DNA of 10,630 nt from Anaerolineales bacterium UBA6668 (GTDB lineage Bacteria; Chloroflexota; Anaerolineae; Anaerolineales; UBA6668). The notes beneath the pieces were generated by a model. It saw only the letters and a program-made list of their open reading frames with translations, ran no database searches and had not been told where the DNA came from. Position 1 is the stretch's first letter; every line of letters begins with the position of its first letter. The DNA lies in contig DKKK01000151.1 of NCBI GenBank assembly GCA_002455215.1, positions 8,598 to 19,227 of the forward strand, given 5' to 3'. The position numbers and the translations under genes are program-made. This document shows, one piece after another, positions 1 through 6,015 of the stretch.

Positions 1-19
1 TAGCAAGAGTGAGAAATCT

Positions 20-40
20 TTGATATTCGGCACGGGTTAT
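20..40 (+). repeat. Dispersed repeat copy (TATTCGGCACGGGTTAT type)
   Basis: TTGATATTCGGCACG at 20-34 matches 9157-9171 at 14 of 15 positions. The adjoining CACGGGTTAT at 31-40 is the exact complement of 9183-9192. The same two blocks therefore occur at both ends of the window, fused here and separated by a hairpin there. No coding role is apparent. Confidence 0.55.
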
Positions 41-73
41 CTTCGGTTTACATGCTGAAGGTTGATTTCCGCA

Positions 74-94
74 GTTTTCATCCGTGTCAAATCT
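74..94 (-). repeat. Dispersed repeat copy (TTTGACACGGATG type)
   Basis: Read on the minus strand, this 21-nt stretch has the core ATTTGACACGGATG followed by AAAAC. It agrees with 9953-9973 at 19 of 21 positions and with 9104-9124 at about 15 of 21; the differences in the latter comparison are mostly transitions. Copies in both orientations in non-coding DNA suggest a short dispersed intergenic repeat. Confidence 0.6.
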
Positions 95-253
95 AGCACA
101 GTGGGCAGGATTTCTCCCTTTGGTCGAAATGACCCGAAAATCAGACCAGCTTTAGTGAGGGGCGATGTTACAAAAAAGCGCAATTTTTTTGCCCGTGCCG
201 GGTATAGTCACTGTGAGTTGGGCTTTTCTGCTGTTGGAAAATGAACCATTCCC

Positions 254-266
254 ATCCGAGTCAAAA
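254..266 (-). repeat. Partial dispersed repeat copy
   Basis: On the minus strand this reads TTTGACTCGGATG, one mismatch from the TTTGACACGGATG core found at 79-91 and 9956-9968. It lies beside the terminator of the DoxX gene. On its own it is short enough to be chance; the neighbouring copies make it more believable. Confidence 0.35.
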
Positions 267-269
267 AAC

Positions 270-314
270 AAAAAGCCACTGCCCTGAGATACTTTACAGG
301 AACAATGGCTTTTT
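270..314 (-). terminator. Rho-independent terminator after the DoxX gene (possibly bidirectional)
   Basis: AAAAAGCCA at 270-278 pairs perfectly with TGGCTTTTT at 306-314. Inside the loop, CCTG (283-286) can pair with CAGG (297-300), extending the hairpin. On the minus strand the stem is followed by GTTTTTTGA, a good uridine tract, 32 nt beyond the stop codon of the DoxX gene. On the plus strand the stem also ends in Ts, so it could stop transcription both ways. Confidence 0.75.
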
Positions 315-345
315 GATTAAAAAATGCCTGAGACTTACAACGCGT

Positions 346-723
346 TTAGCTCTTCAAAACGCCAGAAAGTACCCATGCACCACCGGCAAGAGCCAAGTCT
401 TTCAAAACTTGCCCTAAAGCCATAGGGTCTGCGCCACTAAGCATATTGGGAAGGTGAACAGTCAGAGCAAAAATGATGAGCAAAATTCCTAATAATTGAC
501 ATGCCAAACGTCCCATTTTCCCAATTAATATGGCGACTGCGGCGGCAATTAAAGCAATGCCTGTCAGGTAAACCCAAAGGACTCCACCTGGTAACCAAGA
601 TGGCACCATGCCTGCCATTTGCCCGCTACCTAAAAAGTGCAAAAGCCCAAAGATAGCGATTGGAACGCTGTATAAATATCTCCCAAAAGTTCCAGTAGGA
701 AGATTAATACCATTGCTGTCCAT
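346..723 (-). CDS. DoxX family small integral membrane protein
   Basis: This 125-residue protein is almost entirely hydrophobic, with about four membrane helices near residues 16-33, 47-67, 74-91 and 104-122. The segment GLLHFLGSGQMAGMVPSWLP (about 26-45), followed by WVYLTGIALI and an HLPN motif after helix three (90-93), matches the pattern I know from DoxX-type proteins, whose usual size is 120-160 residues. DoxX relatives are poorly characterised; some are tied to thiol redox or sulfur metabolism, and no catalytic site is visible here. The ATG is supported by AAGGAG about nine bases upstream. The gene is monocistronic: a terminator follows at 270-314 and a long intergenic region with two dyad operators (769-782, 789-810) precedes it. 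These dyads suggest repressor-type control. Family call fairly sure, function unknown. Confidence 0.8.
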   Translation of the reverse strand: MDSNGINLPTGTFGRYLYSVPIAIFGLLHFLGSGQMAGMVPSWLPGGVLWVYLTGIALIAAAVAILIGKMGRLACQLLGILLIIFALTVHLPNMLSGADPMALGQVLKDLALAGGAWVLSGVLKS

Positions 724-768
724 TTTTTAATGACTCCTTGTGTTGATAAGATGATTATGTGAAAAAAT

Positions 769-782
769 TGTCTTGAAAGACA
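769..782. promoter_or_regulatory. Short dyad upstream of the DoxX gene
   Basis: TGTCTT-GA-AAGACA is a perfect 6-2-6 inverted repeat centred about 52 bases upstream of the DoxX start codon, where a promoter would be expected. It could be a second operator or chance. No clear -35/-10 pair could be assigned around it. Confidence 0.35.
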
Positions 783-788
783 CATCCA

Positions 789-810
789 ATCCTGTTTTGC
801 AAAATAGGAT
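789..810. promoter_or_regulatory. 22-bp operator-like dyad upstream of the DoxX gene
   Basis: The half sites ATCCTGTTTTG and CAAAATAGGAT form a 22-bp inverted repeat with one non-complementary pair (794/805) and no spacer. It is centred about 76 bases upstream of the DoxX ATG. The size and symmetry fit a binding site for a homodimeric repressor of the TetR, LysR or MarR kind. No regulator gene lies next to it, so the protein that would bind is unknown. Confidence 0.5.
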
Positions 811-923
811 GCAATTAAAACCCACCGCCATCAAAAAGTTGCGCTGATTGGGAACAAGCGGCGAGTATCCGATTTTCCCGATGATACAAAAGCGCATCTT
901 TAATATACCGGCTCATTGCTTAT

Positions 924-942
924 TATGTGCAATATGCACATA
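924..942. repeat. 8-3-8 inverted repeat with two ATGTGCA half sites
   Basis: TATGTGCA-ATA-TGCACATA is a perfect inverted repeat. Further ATGTGCA heptamers occur at 1017-1023 (complement), 1135-1141 and 1220-1226, giving five copies within 302 bases. It could form a hairpin, but the T run starts eight bases after the stem, so it is not a classical terminator. An operator cluster is the more attractive reading. Confidence 0.45.
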
Positions 943-950
943 TCTTTATG

Positions 951-965
951 TTTTTTTTTTTTTTT
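951..965 (+). repeat. Homopolymer run of 15 T
   Basis: Fifteen consecutive T bases lie in the AT-rich intergenic region. Runs this long are uncommon in bacterial chromosomes, are prone to slippage, and may be misread by some sequencing methods. The run is non-coding here, about 228 bases upstream of the DoxX start and 384 bases upstream of the cassette start. Confidence 0.85.
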
Positions 966-1348
966 CACAATGCCCATATTTTTTTAAGGGGTTGAGGCGT
1001 AAAATCAAACTTGTATTGCACATTTTTGATTGGTGATGGTTATGCCAAAAGTGATTTCAATTTTGTAGCGTTGAATGACGGTTATTGGATGTTTGTTTCT
1101 GTTTTGATGGTATAGTTAACATATTAATGAGTCAATGTGCAGTTGGGAGTAAGTATGTAAAACTGAGTAGAATATAAAGCAAATGATTAACAATATTTTT
1201 GTTATGAATTTCTAGGTATATGTGCAAATTGAGTCCAATAGCATATAAGTATTTGACTTGATGAGCGCACCCGTATTGCCTTTCAGAACACCCTAAACTG
1301 ATTCGTTTGGGTAAGAAAGCGTTTTGTTTAATTTCTTATAGAGGACGT

Positions 1349-2215
1349 ATGTTAAAAGACAAACTTATCTGGATACTTTCTGGGCTGTTGTTTGGAACTT
1401 TGTTTGCCATTGGTTATCAACTGTTTACCCCGCAAACCTTTTCCCAAGCACATCCCCAAACGGCACTTGCTCATTTTCCTAGCCAGACCCCCTACCCACA
1501 AGCGACAACCCCAACATCGGAAACAGAGCAAATTTTAAAAGAACTGGAAAATTTTCAACTAACTGCCAAGAGTTGGTTTGCCAATTCTAAAAGCAGGTAT
1601 TATCATCTGGAAGCGTATGCTAACTACCATTTGTTGAAAGATATAGGTACTTATCCCAACGGACAAATCATCCCTAACGAACACTACTTGAATACTTGGT
1701 ATGAAATCAACAACTTCGGACAAGTACAGTCAGCTGTTACCTTGATTTCCGGCATAGATGAGAAAGTGTTATCAACCCAAACATTGGTAGATGGTATCAA
1801 TTGGGTTGATTTTGACACGGGAAAGGTTGAAACACAACTTACTGAAGCGTTTTCAATTATTCCGACAGATATTCATTTGAAAGATTTCTATAAATTCCCA
1901 AACCAAATTAAGCTGAATTACAGCCGCGAATGGTTACAGGATAAAACATTTACTGTCGTTGTTTTTTCGAGCGAGTATCCGCAAAGTCTACCACAACCTG
2001 ACCTTTCCAATACAGTCGTGAAAGAGAAGGTAATTGCGATTGAATATGAAGTTTTTTACCACAAAGACTCCGGTTTGCCTGAAAAAGAAAACTGTTATTA
2101 TCGTTTAGTGGATGGCACAACCGTATTAGTGTCCGAAACGCGAGGAGTCTTTCGAGCCGTTTCTGAACTGCCAACCAACATTGTGAACATAATCCAATCT
2201 GGGAAATCGAAATAA
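1349..2215 (+). CDS. Membrane-anchored extracytoplasmic protein of unknown function
   Basis: I do not recognise this family. From the chosen ATG the protein has 288 residues. It begins MLKDKL, followed by a hydrophobic segment at about 7-25 with no convincing signal-peptidase site, so an N-terminal membrane anchor is likely. Residues 26-58 are rich in Pro, Thr, Gln and Ser and look like a linker; 59-288 form a polar, probably globular outer domain. Patterns such as YLNTWYEINNFGQV (113-126), VDGINWVDFDTGK (147-159) and YRLVDGTTVLVSE (251-263) suggest beta-strand repeats. A LolA/RseB-like fold is a guess only. A longer TTG start at 1307 is possible, but AGAGGA lies just before 1349 and the hydrophobic segment would then be internal. 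The downstream gene begins four bases after the stop, implying co-transcription. Low GC compared with murE hints at a different origin. Confidence 0.7.
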   Translation: MLKDKLIWILSGLLFGTLFAIGYQLFTPQTFSQAHPQTALAHFPSQTPYPQATTPTSETEQILKELENFQLTAKSWFANSKSRYYHLEAYANYHLLKDIGTYPNGQIIPNEHYLNTWYEINNFGQVQSAVTLISGIDEKVLSTQTLVDGINWVDFDTGKVETQLTEAFSIIPTDIHLKDFYKFPNQIKLNYSREWLQDKTFTVVVFSSEYPQSLPQPDLSNTVVKEKVIAIEYEVFYHKDSGLPEKENCYYRLVDGTTVLVSETRGVFRAVSELPTNIVNIIQSGKSK

Positions 2216-2219
2216 CATC

Positions 2220-2702
2220 ATGAATAAACCTAACCACAAAATCAGCACCTTTTTCGCGTCTTTTTTCGCTAGTTTCCTTTTCCTTAGTTTTTTGAGCGTA
2301 TCGATTGCCCAAGCAGGTTCTTCTTATAAAGAAGTCTTAAATTATTTGTCAGGTCAACCAGTGTTTAGCTCAAAAAGTGTTACACACGCACCAGGCGGTT
2401 TTTGGTCAACCATCAAAAATGATTCAACAAATGTTGCATTACCTATTAATGGGCGAACCTATTGGACGATAGTTCACAAATGCCAGGGTAATGGTTATTC
2501 ACTTATTTATAATATATCACCTGTATCAGGGCAATACGACCAGAATGTGAAAAAGTATACAAGAGATACTACCATTTTCAGCATAATGAGTACACAGGTT
2601 TGCCCAACTGGTTACCAAACTCTTCAGTCACACGGAAATCATGATATTGCATATAATGGCGCACATTTATACCCATACGTAACCACCACTGGCTCAAATT
2701 AG
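2220..2702 (+). CDS. Secreted small protein of unknown function
   Basis: This 160-residue product opens with a charged region (to Lys7) and a hydrophobic core of Phe, Leu and Ser at about 11-30, then AQA before Gly33, a typical signal-peptidase I site. The mature part would be about 128 residues, rich in Ser, Thr, Tyr and Asn, with exactly two cysteines (Cys88 and Cys128) that could form a disulfide outside the cell. No catalytic motif or known domain is recognised; PGGFW (58-62), YNISPVSGQYDQN (97-109) and HGNHDIAYNGAH (138-149) may help searches. It follows the membrane-anchored gene after only four bases and has no clear Shine-Dalgarno sequence, so translation may be coupled to that gene. 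A perfect palindrome downstream probably ends the transcript. A shared function of the pair at the cell surface is inferred from context only. Confidence 0.7.
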   Translation: MNKPNHKISTFFASFFASFLFLSFLSVSIAQAGSSYKEVLNYLSGQPVFSSKSVTHAPGGFWSTIKNDSTNVALPINGRTYWTIVHKCQGNGYSLIYNISPVSGQYDQNVKKYTRDTTIFSIMSTQVCPTGYQTLQSHGNHDIAYNGAHLYPYVTTTGSN

Positions 2703-2730
2703 TCACCTTTTTCAAAGTCTTTTTCTTAAA

Positions 2731-2752
2731 GAGACACGTCATGACGTGTCTC
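2731..2752 (+). terminator. Perfect 22-bp palindrome, probable terminator of the two-gene cassette
   Basis: GAGACACGTCA at 2731-2741 is followed directly by its exact complement to 2752. As RNA it would give a 9-bp stem with a CAUG tetraloop. It starts 28 bases after the stop codon and is followed by GTTGTATT, a weak uridine tract. A protein-binding palindrome is the alternative. A second small hairpin, ACTTGC-CAGA-GCAAGT, follows at 2762-2777. Confidence 0.55.
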
Positions 2753-2902
2753 GTTGTATTAACTTGCCAGAGCAAGTGGGTAGAGAATGTGCCTGATTTG
2801 CCCGCCCCCCAAAATACCCCAATCACTCTCAGCCTGATTTTTTAAGGGCAAAAAGGCGCACCCTATTTCGCGGAAAAATGAGCCACCCCTGCCTCCTTCG
2901 GG

Positions 2903-2908
2903 TATAAT
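2903..2908 (+). promoter_or_regulatory. -10 box of a likely leaderless murE promoter
   Basis: A perfect TATAAT ends six bases before the murE ATG. With the usual distance from -10 to transcript start, RNA synthesis would begin at or very near the A of the start codon. No Shine-Dalgarno sequence is present. No good -35 hexamer is seen at about 2880-2885, so recognition may depend on the -10 element and upstream DNA. Confidence 0.55.
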
Positions 2909-2914
2909 AATCGC

Positions 2915-4471
2915 ATGTTTTTATCCCAACTTCTTCAAGACGCACTCAGCATTTCACTGCCACCCGAAGCTTCCGATGTAGAGATTTTGGCAGTCACGCA
3001 CGATTCACGTCAAGTGCGGGGTGGCTCCCTGTTTGTGGCACGGGGTGGCAAGAGCGCCGATGGGCACCGCTACATTCCCCAAGCCATTCAAGCGGGCGCA
3101 ATTGCGGTAGTGGGTGAAGCCCCTGCCAGCCAACTTAATTTGCCAGAAAGCGTATATTACCTGCAAGTTCCCAATGCCATGCAAGCACTGGCTTGGCTAT
3201 CCGCCGCGTTTTTTGGCTTCCCTGCTCGCCAACTGGTGATGATTGGTGTGACTGGCACGGATGGCAAAACCACCACCAGCAACTTCATTTACAGCATCTT
3301 GCAAACAGCAGGCTACAAAGCCGGGCTCATCAGCACCGTCAATGCCGTGATTGGTACAGAAACCTACGACACCGGCTTACACGTCACCACGCCCGATGCA
3401 CCGGAGGTGCAAGCTTTTTTGGCAAAGATGGTGCAGGCGGGCATGACGCATTGTGTGCTGGAAGTGACTTCGCACGGCTTGGCACAGCACCGTGCCACCG
3501 CCTGCGACTTCGACATTGCAGTCGTCACCAACATCACCCACGAACATTTAGATTTCCACGGCTCCTATGAAAGCTACCTTTCTGCCAAAGCCATGCTCTT
3601 TGAAGGTTTGGAAACTGCCCACAAAAAGCCCAGCTTGATGAAATTGGCAATCCTAAACCGTGATGACCGTTCTTACGAACCGTTGCAGGCACGCACTCAT
3701 GCCGGACGGGTGACCTACGGGCAGAATCCTAATAGCGATTTGCACATTCAAAACATCCGAACTACCCCGAGCGGCACGCGCTTTGCCGTGCAAGTGGGGG
3801 GGCAGACCAGCGAATTTACCACCCGCATGTTGGGCGAATTTAACGCATGGAATGCCAGTGCCGCCATCTCCGCCTGCTATTTTGGCTTGCACCTGCCCAT
3901 GCCCACCATTCAGCAGGGCATTGCCAACCTAAGCGGGGTTGCCGGACGGATGGAGTTGTATGACATGGGGCAGGATTTTGTGGCAGTGGTCGATTTTGCC
4001 CATACGCCATATTCCTTGCAAGCCGTGGTACAAGCCGCTCGCAAACTGACTCATGGGCGGGTGTGGGCTATTTTTGGCTCGGCGGGTTTGCGTGACCGTG
4101 CCAAACGGCGTTGGATGGCGGAAATTGGTGCAGAATATGCCGATATTTCGGTGCTAACTGCCGAAGACCCGCGCACAGAGTCGCTCGATGGCATCTTGGC
4201 TGAAATGGCAGATGGCTGTTTGGCAAAGGGCGGCGCAGAAGGGCGCACCTTTTTTCGCATTCCCGACCGCTATCAAGCCATTCGTTTTGCGGTGCAGAAC
4301 GCGCAAGCCGGCGATATTGTGTTGGCATGTGGGAAAGCGCACGAGCAATCCATGTGCTTTGGCACAACCGAATATCCGTGGGATGACCGCCTTGCCATGC
4401 GTGCCGCACTTGCCGAGCGCTTAAATCTGCCTCCCGTAGCAGTCCCCCAACTGCCCACAGCTTTTCCCTAG
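2915..4471 (+). CDS. murE: MurE: UDP-MurNAc-L-Ala-D-Glu--diamino acid ligase
   Basis: This cytoplasmic Mur ligase adds the third residue (a diamino acid) to UDP-MurNAc-L-Ala-D-Glu, using ATP, in peptidoglycan precursor synthesis. The 518 residues are slightly longer than the usual 480-500. In order: an N-terminal substrate-binding domain with THDSRQVRGGSLFVA (about 28-42); the ATP P-loop GVTGTDGKTTT (111-121); EVTSHGL (183-189); NITHEHLDFHGSYE (206-219); Lys225 in AKAMLF, probably the carbamylated lysine; and a C-terminal domain with EDPR (417-420) and GKAHE (473-477). EDPR corresponds to the DNPR motif of meso-diaminopimelate-adding enzymes. The Arg is kept but the flanking residues differ, so diaminopimelate, ornithine or lysine cannot be decided from sequence alone. 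The ATG follows TATAAT by six bases, suggesting a leaderless mRNA. A sugar phosphotransferase gene follows 71 bases later, possibly co-transcribed. Confidence 0.9.
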   Translation: MFLSQLLQDALSISLPPEASDVEILAVTHDSRQVRGGSLFVARGGKSADGHRYIPQAIQAGAIAVVGEAPASQLNLPESVYYLQVPNAMQALAWLSAAFFGFPARQLVMIGVTGTDGKTTTSNFIYSILQTAGYKAGLISTVNAVIGTETYDTGLHVTTPDAPEVQAFLAKMVQAGMTHCVLEVTSHGLAQHRATACDFDIAVVTNITHEHLDFHGSYESYLSAKAMLFEGLETAHKKPSLMKLAILNRDDRSYEPLQARTHAGRVTYGQNPNSDLHIQNIRTTPSGTRFAVQVGGQTSEFTTRMLGEFNAWNASAAISACYFGLHLPMPTIQQGIANLSGVAGRMELYDMGQDFVAVVDFAHTPYSLQAVVQAARKLTHGRVWAIFGSAGLRDRAKRRWMAEIGAEYADISVLTAEDPRTESLDGILAEMADGCLAKGGAEGRTFFRIPDRYQAIRFAVQNAQAGDIVLACGKAHEQSMCFGTTEYPWDDRLAMRAALAERLNLPPVAVPQLPTAFP

Positions 4472-4542
4472 CCACCTAAAGTACGCTTTTAGTAAAACCC
4501 CACTCATTCGACCATTAATGCGCTTTTGCAACTCCTAATCCT

Positions 4543-5949
4543 ATGGAAAAACGCCGTTATAACACGCTTGTAACTTCCAGCCTAGTCGTTTCGGATATTT
4601 TAATGGTGACCTTGGCAGTTGTTGTGGCGTATTTTTTGCGTGCCAACATTGCCTTCCCGCGTGAAGCCCAAAATATTGGTCCGATTGCTACCTACATCCG
4701 CTTTTTGCTGATTCAAGTTTTGCTGGTTGTGGTTGTGCTGTATTTTTACCGTATGTATCACGAACTACGGGTAACCACACGCTCCGAACAGTTTTACTCA
4801 GTTTTTGTAGCAGTTTCTCTGGCGTCGTTGTTGACAGTTGCCTTGAGTATTTTGTTTTTCCAAAATACCGAATTGGAGCTGGACTTTTCGCGTGTGATGT
4901 TAGTCTATAGTTGGCTGTTGAGTGTGGCATTTGTAACGCTAGGGCGCACCATACATCGGCGTGTACGGCGCAATCTGCTGGAGCAAGGGGTTGGGCGTGA
5001 ACGCCTGTTGGTGGTGGGTTCGGCAGAAGCGGCACAGGTGGTGGTGCAAAAGGTGCAGTGGTCGCCCGATCTAGGCTATGATCTGCTGGGTATTGTAGAT
5101 GATGTGCCCCTGACCGAAACGGTGTTGGGCGTTCCGGTGGTGGGAGAACGGGCTGAACTGGGCAAATTGCTAACGCAGTTTCGCATTGATGAAGTGATTG
5201 TGGCATTACCGCCGGAAGACCGCCAGCAAATGATTACCCTCATTGCCGATTGCCAGCGCGGACAAGTCAGCATCAAAATTTTCCCAGACACCTTTGAAAT
5301 CATGGCGGGTGAAGTCTCGGTAGATGATTTGGGCGGCTTACCCCTACTCAATATCCGTGATGTCGCATTGCGTGGCTGGCGTCTCTCGCTGAAGCGGGTA
5401 TTCGACATTGCCGGGGCGATGGTGGGCTTAATGATTGCTTCGCCCATCATTACCTTTCTAGCAATCCTTATCAAATTAGAATCCAAAGGCCCGGCGTTTT
5501 TTGTGCAGGAGCGGGTGGGCTTAGACGGCGAAGCATTCCCGATGATAAAACTGCGCTCCATGCGGTCAGATTTGCCGGAGAAGGACGGTTGGACGGTCAA
5601 GGATGACCCGCGCCGCACCCGTATGGGTACGTTTATTCGCAAATTCTCGCTTGACGAGCTTCCCCAATTCATTAACGTTTTGCTTGGGCATATGAGCTTG
5701 GTGGGTCCGCGCCCGGAACAGCCTAGCTACGTGGAAAAATTTCGCCAGCGTATTCCGCGTTATATGGAACGCCATCGTGAAAAAGCCGGTATGACGGGCT
5801 GGGCGCAAGTGAATGGGATGCGTGGCGATACTTCCATTGAAGAACGCACCAAATACGACTTGTGGTACATTGAACATTGGTCGCTGTGGTTAGATATACG
5901 CATTTGCTTGCGGACGATTCTACAGGCAGTGGGGGGCAAGGCTTATTAG
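4543..5949 (+). CDS. Polyprenyl-phosphate sugar phosphotransferase (WcaJ/WbaP-like)
   Basis: Membrane enzyme of the bacterial sugar transferase family (polyprenyl glycosylphosphotransferase). It moves a sugar-1-phosphate from a UDP-sugar to undecaprenyl phosphate, the first step of exopolysaccharide or capsule repeat synthesis. The 468 residues match the family's usual 460-480. Four N-terminal helices lie at about 10-32, 51-70, 84-106 and 116-134. A Rossmann-like domain follows with LLVVGS (155-160). The re-entrant helix and catalytic domain begin at LKRVFDIAGAMVG (283-295), then KLRSMRSD (336-343), DELPQFINVLLGHMSLVGPR (371-390), GMTGWAQVNGMRGDT (416-430) and YDLWYIEHWSLWLDI (438-452). The DELPQ Asp-Glu pair and the GPRPE segment carry the catalytic and phosphate contacts known for this family. 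The exact sugar is not predictable. No Shine-Dalgarno is seen. It is downstream of murE and converges on an ABC permease gene. ManA nearby could supply mannose precursors to the same glycan. Confidence 0.92.
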   Translation: MEKRRYNTLVTSSLVVSDILMVTLAVVVAYFLRANIAFPREAQNIGPIATYIRFLLIQVLLVVVVLYFYRMYHELRVTTRSEQFYSVFVAVSLASLLTVALSILFFQNTELELDFSRVMLVYSWLLSVAFVTLGRTIHRRVRRNLLEQGVGRERLLVVGSAEAAQVVVQKVQWSPDLGYDLLGIVDDVPLTETVLGVPVVGERAELGKLLTQFRIDEVIVALPPEDRQQMITLIADCQRGQVSIKIFPDTFEIMAGEVSVDDLGGLPLLNIRDVALRGWRLSLKRVFDIAGAMVGLMIASPIITFLAILIKLESKGPAFFVQERVGLDGEAFPMIKLRSMRSDLPEKDGWTVKDDPRRTRMGTFIRKFSLDELPQFINVLLGHMSLVGPRPEQPSYVEKFRQRIPRYMERHREKAGMTGWAQVNGMRGDTSIEERTKYDLWYIEHWSLWLDIRICLRTILQAVGGKAY

Positions 5950-6015
5950 CGGGCTGGTAAGCGGGCTAATAAACTGGCTGTATGCCTTCCGGTTGGGTTC
6001 GCTTTTCTCATTCGA

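Larger units (their letters stand above)
1..269. other. Intergenic region with degenerate dispersed repeats, no convincing gene
   Basis: No credible coding sequence is seen. A 60-codon frame opens with TTG at 62 but has no ribosome binding site, no recognisable protein character, and runs through a repeat copy. The stretch carries at least three fragments of a short repeat family that recurs at 9104-9198 and 9953-9973. These are TTGATATTCGGCACGGG from position 20, the complement of TTTGACACGGATG at 79-91, and a weaker copy at 254-266. It may be decayed intergenic repeat DNA or the 3' side of a gene outside the window. Confidence 0.6.
724..1348. other. Long AT-rich intergenic region between divergent genes
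   Basis: About 625 bases separate the DoxX gene (-) from the two-gene cassette (+). There is no convincing gene: a 62-codon frame at 848-1036 translates a homopolymeric T run into phenylalanines and has no supporting start signal. Base composition is clearly more AT-rich than in murE or manA. The region holds two dyads near the DoxX start, an 8-3-8 inverted repeat at 924-942, a run of 15 T at 951-965, and five ATGTGCA heptamers counted on both strands. I found no convincing paired -35/-10 promoter for the cassette. Confidence 0.6.

Noticed and set aside
62..244. 60-codon plus-strand frame with a TTG start
   Set aside because: No ribosome binding site, no domain or membrane character, and it runs through a dispersed repeat copy; best seen as chance in intergenic DNA.
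795..805. Shared 11-mer TTTTGCAAAAT at 795-805 and 9864-9874 as a second operator pair
   Set aside because: The core is self-complementary and AT-rich and the second site lacks the ATCCT/AGGAT outer arms, so chance is the simpler reading.
848..1036. 62-codon plus-strand frame with a string of phenylalanines
   Set aside because: The phenylalanines come from the T15 homopolymer; there is no start signal and the surrounding sequence is AT-rich non-coding DNA.
1307..1348. Longer TTG start for the membrane-anchored gene
   Set aside because: It would put 14 extra residues before the hydrophobic segment, while AGAGGA directly precedes the ATG at 1349.
2878..2907. Mini-frame of nine codons ending in the TATAA of the murE -10 box, as a possible leader peptide
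   Set aside because: It would lie upstream of the predicted transcript start, has only a weak GGA before it, and contains no attenuator hairpin.
4688..5877. Several long minus-strand frames opposite the sugar phosphotransferase
   Set aside because: They are antisense shadows; the plus-strand product carries every motif of its family across the same region.
5950..6015. Search for a terminator between the convergent sugar phosphotransferase and permease genes
   Set aside because: Only a direct repeat of AGCGGGCT was found (5948-5955 and 5962-5969); no stem with a T tract, so no terminator is called.
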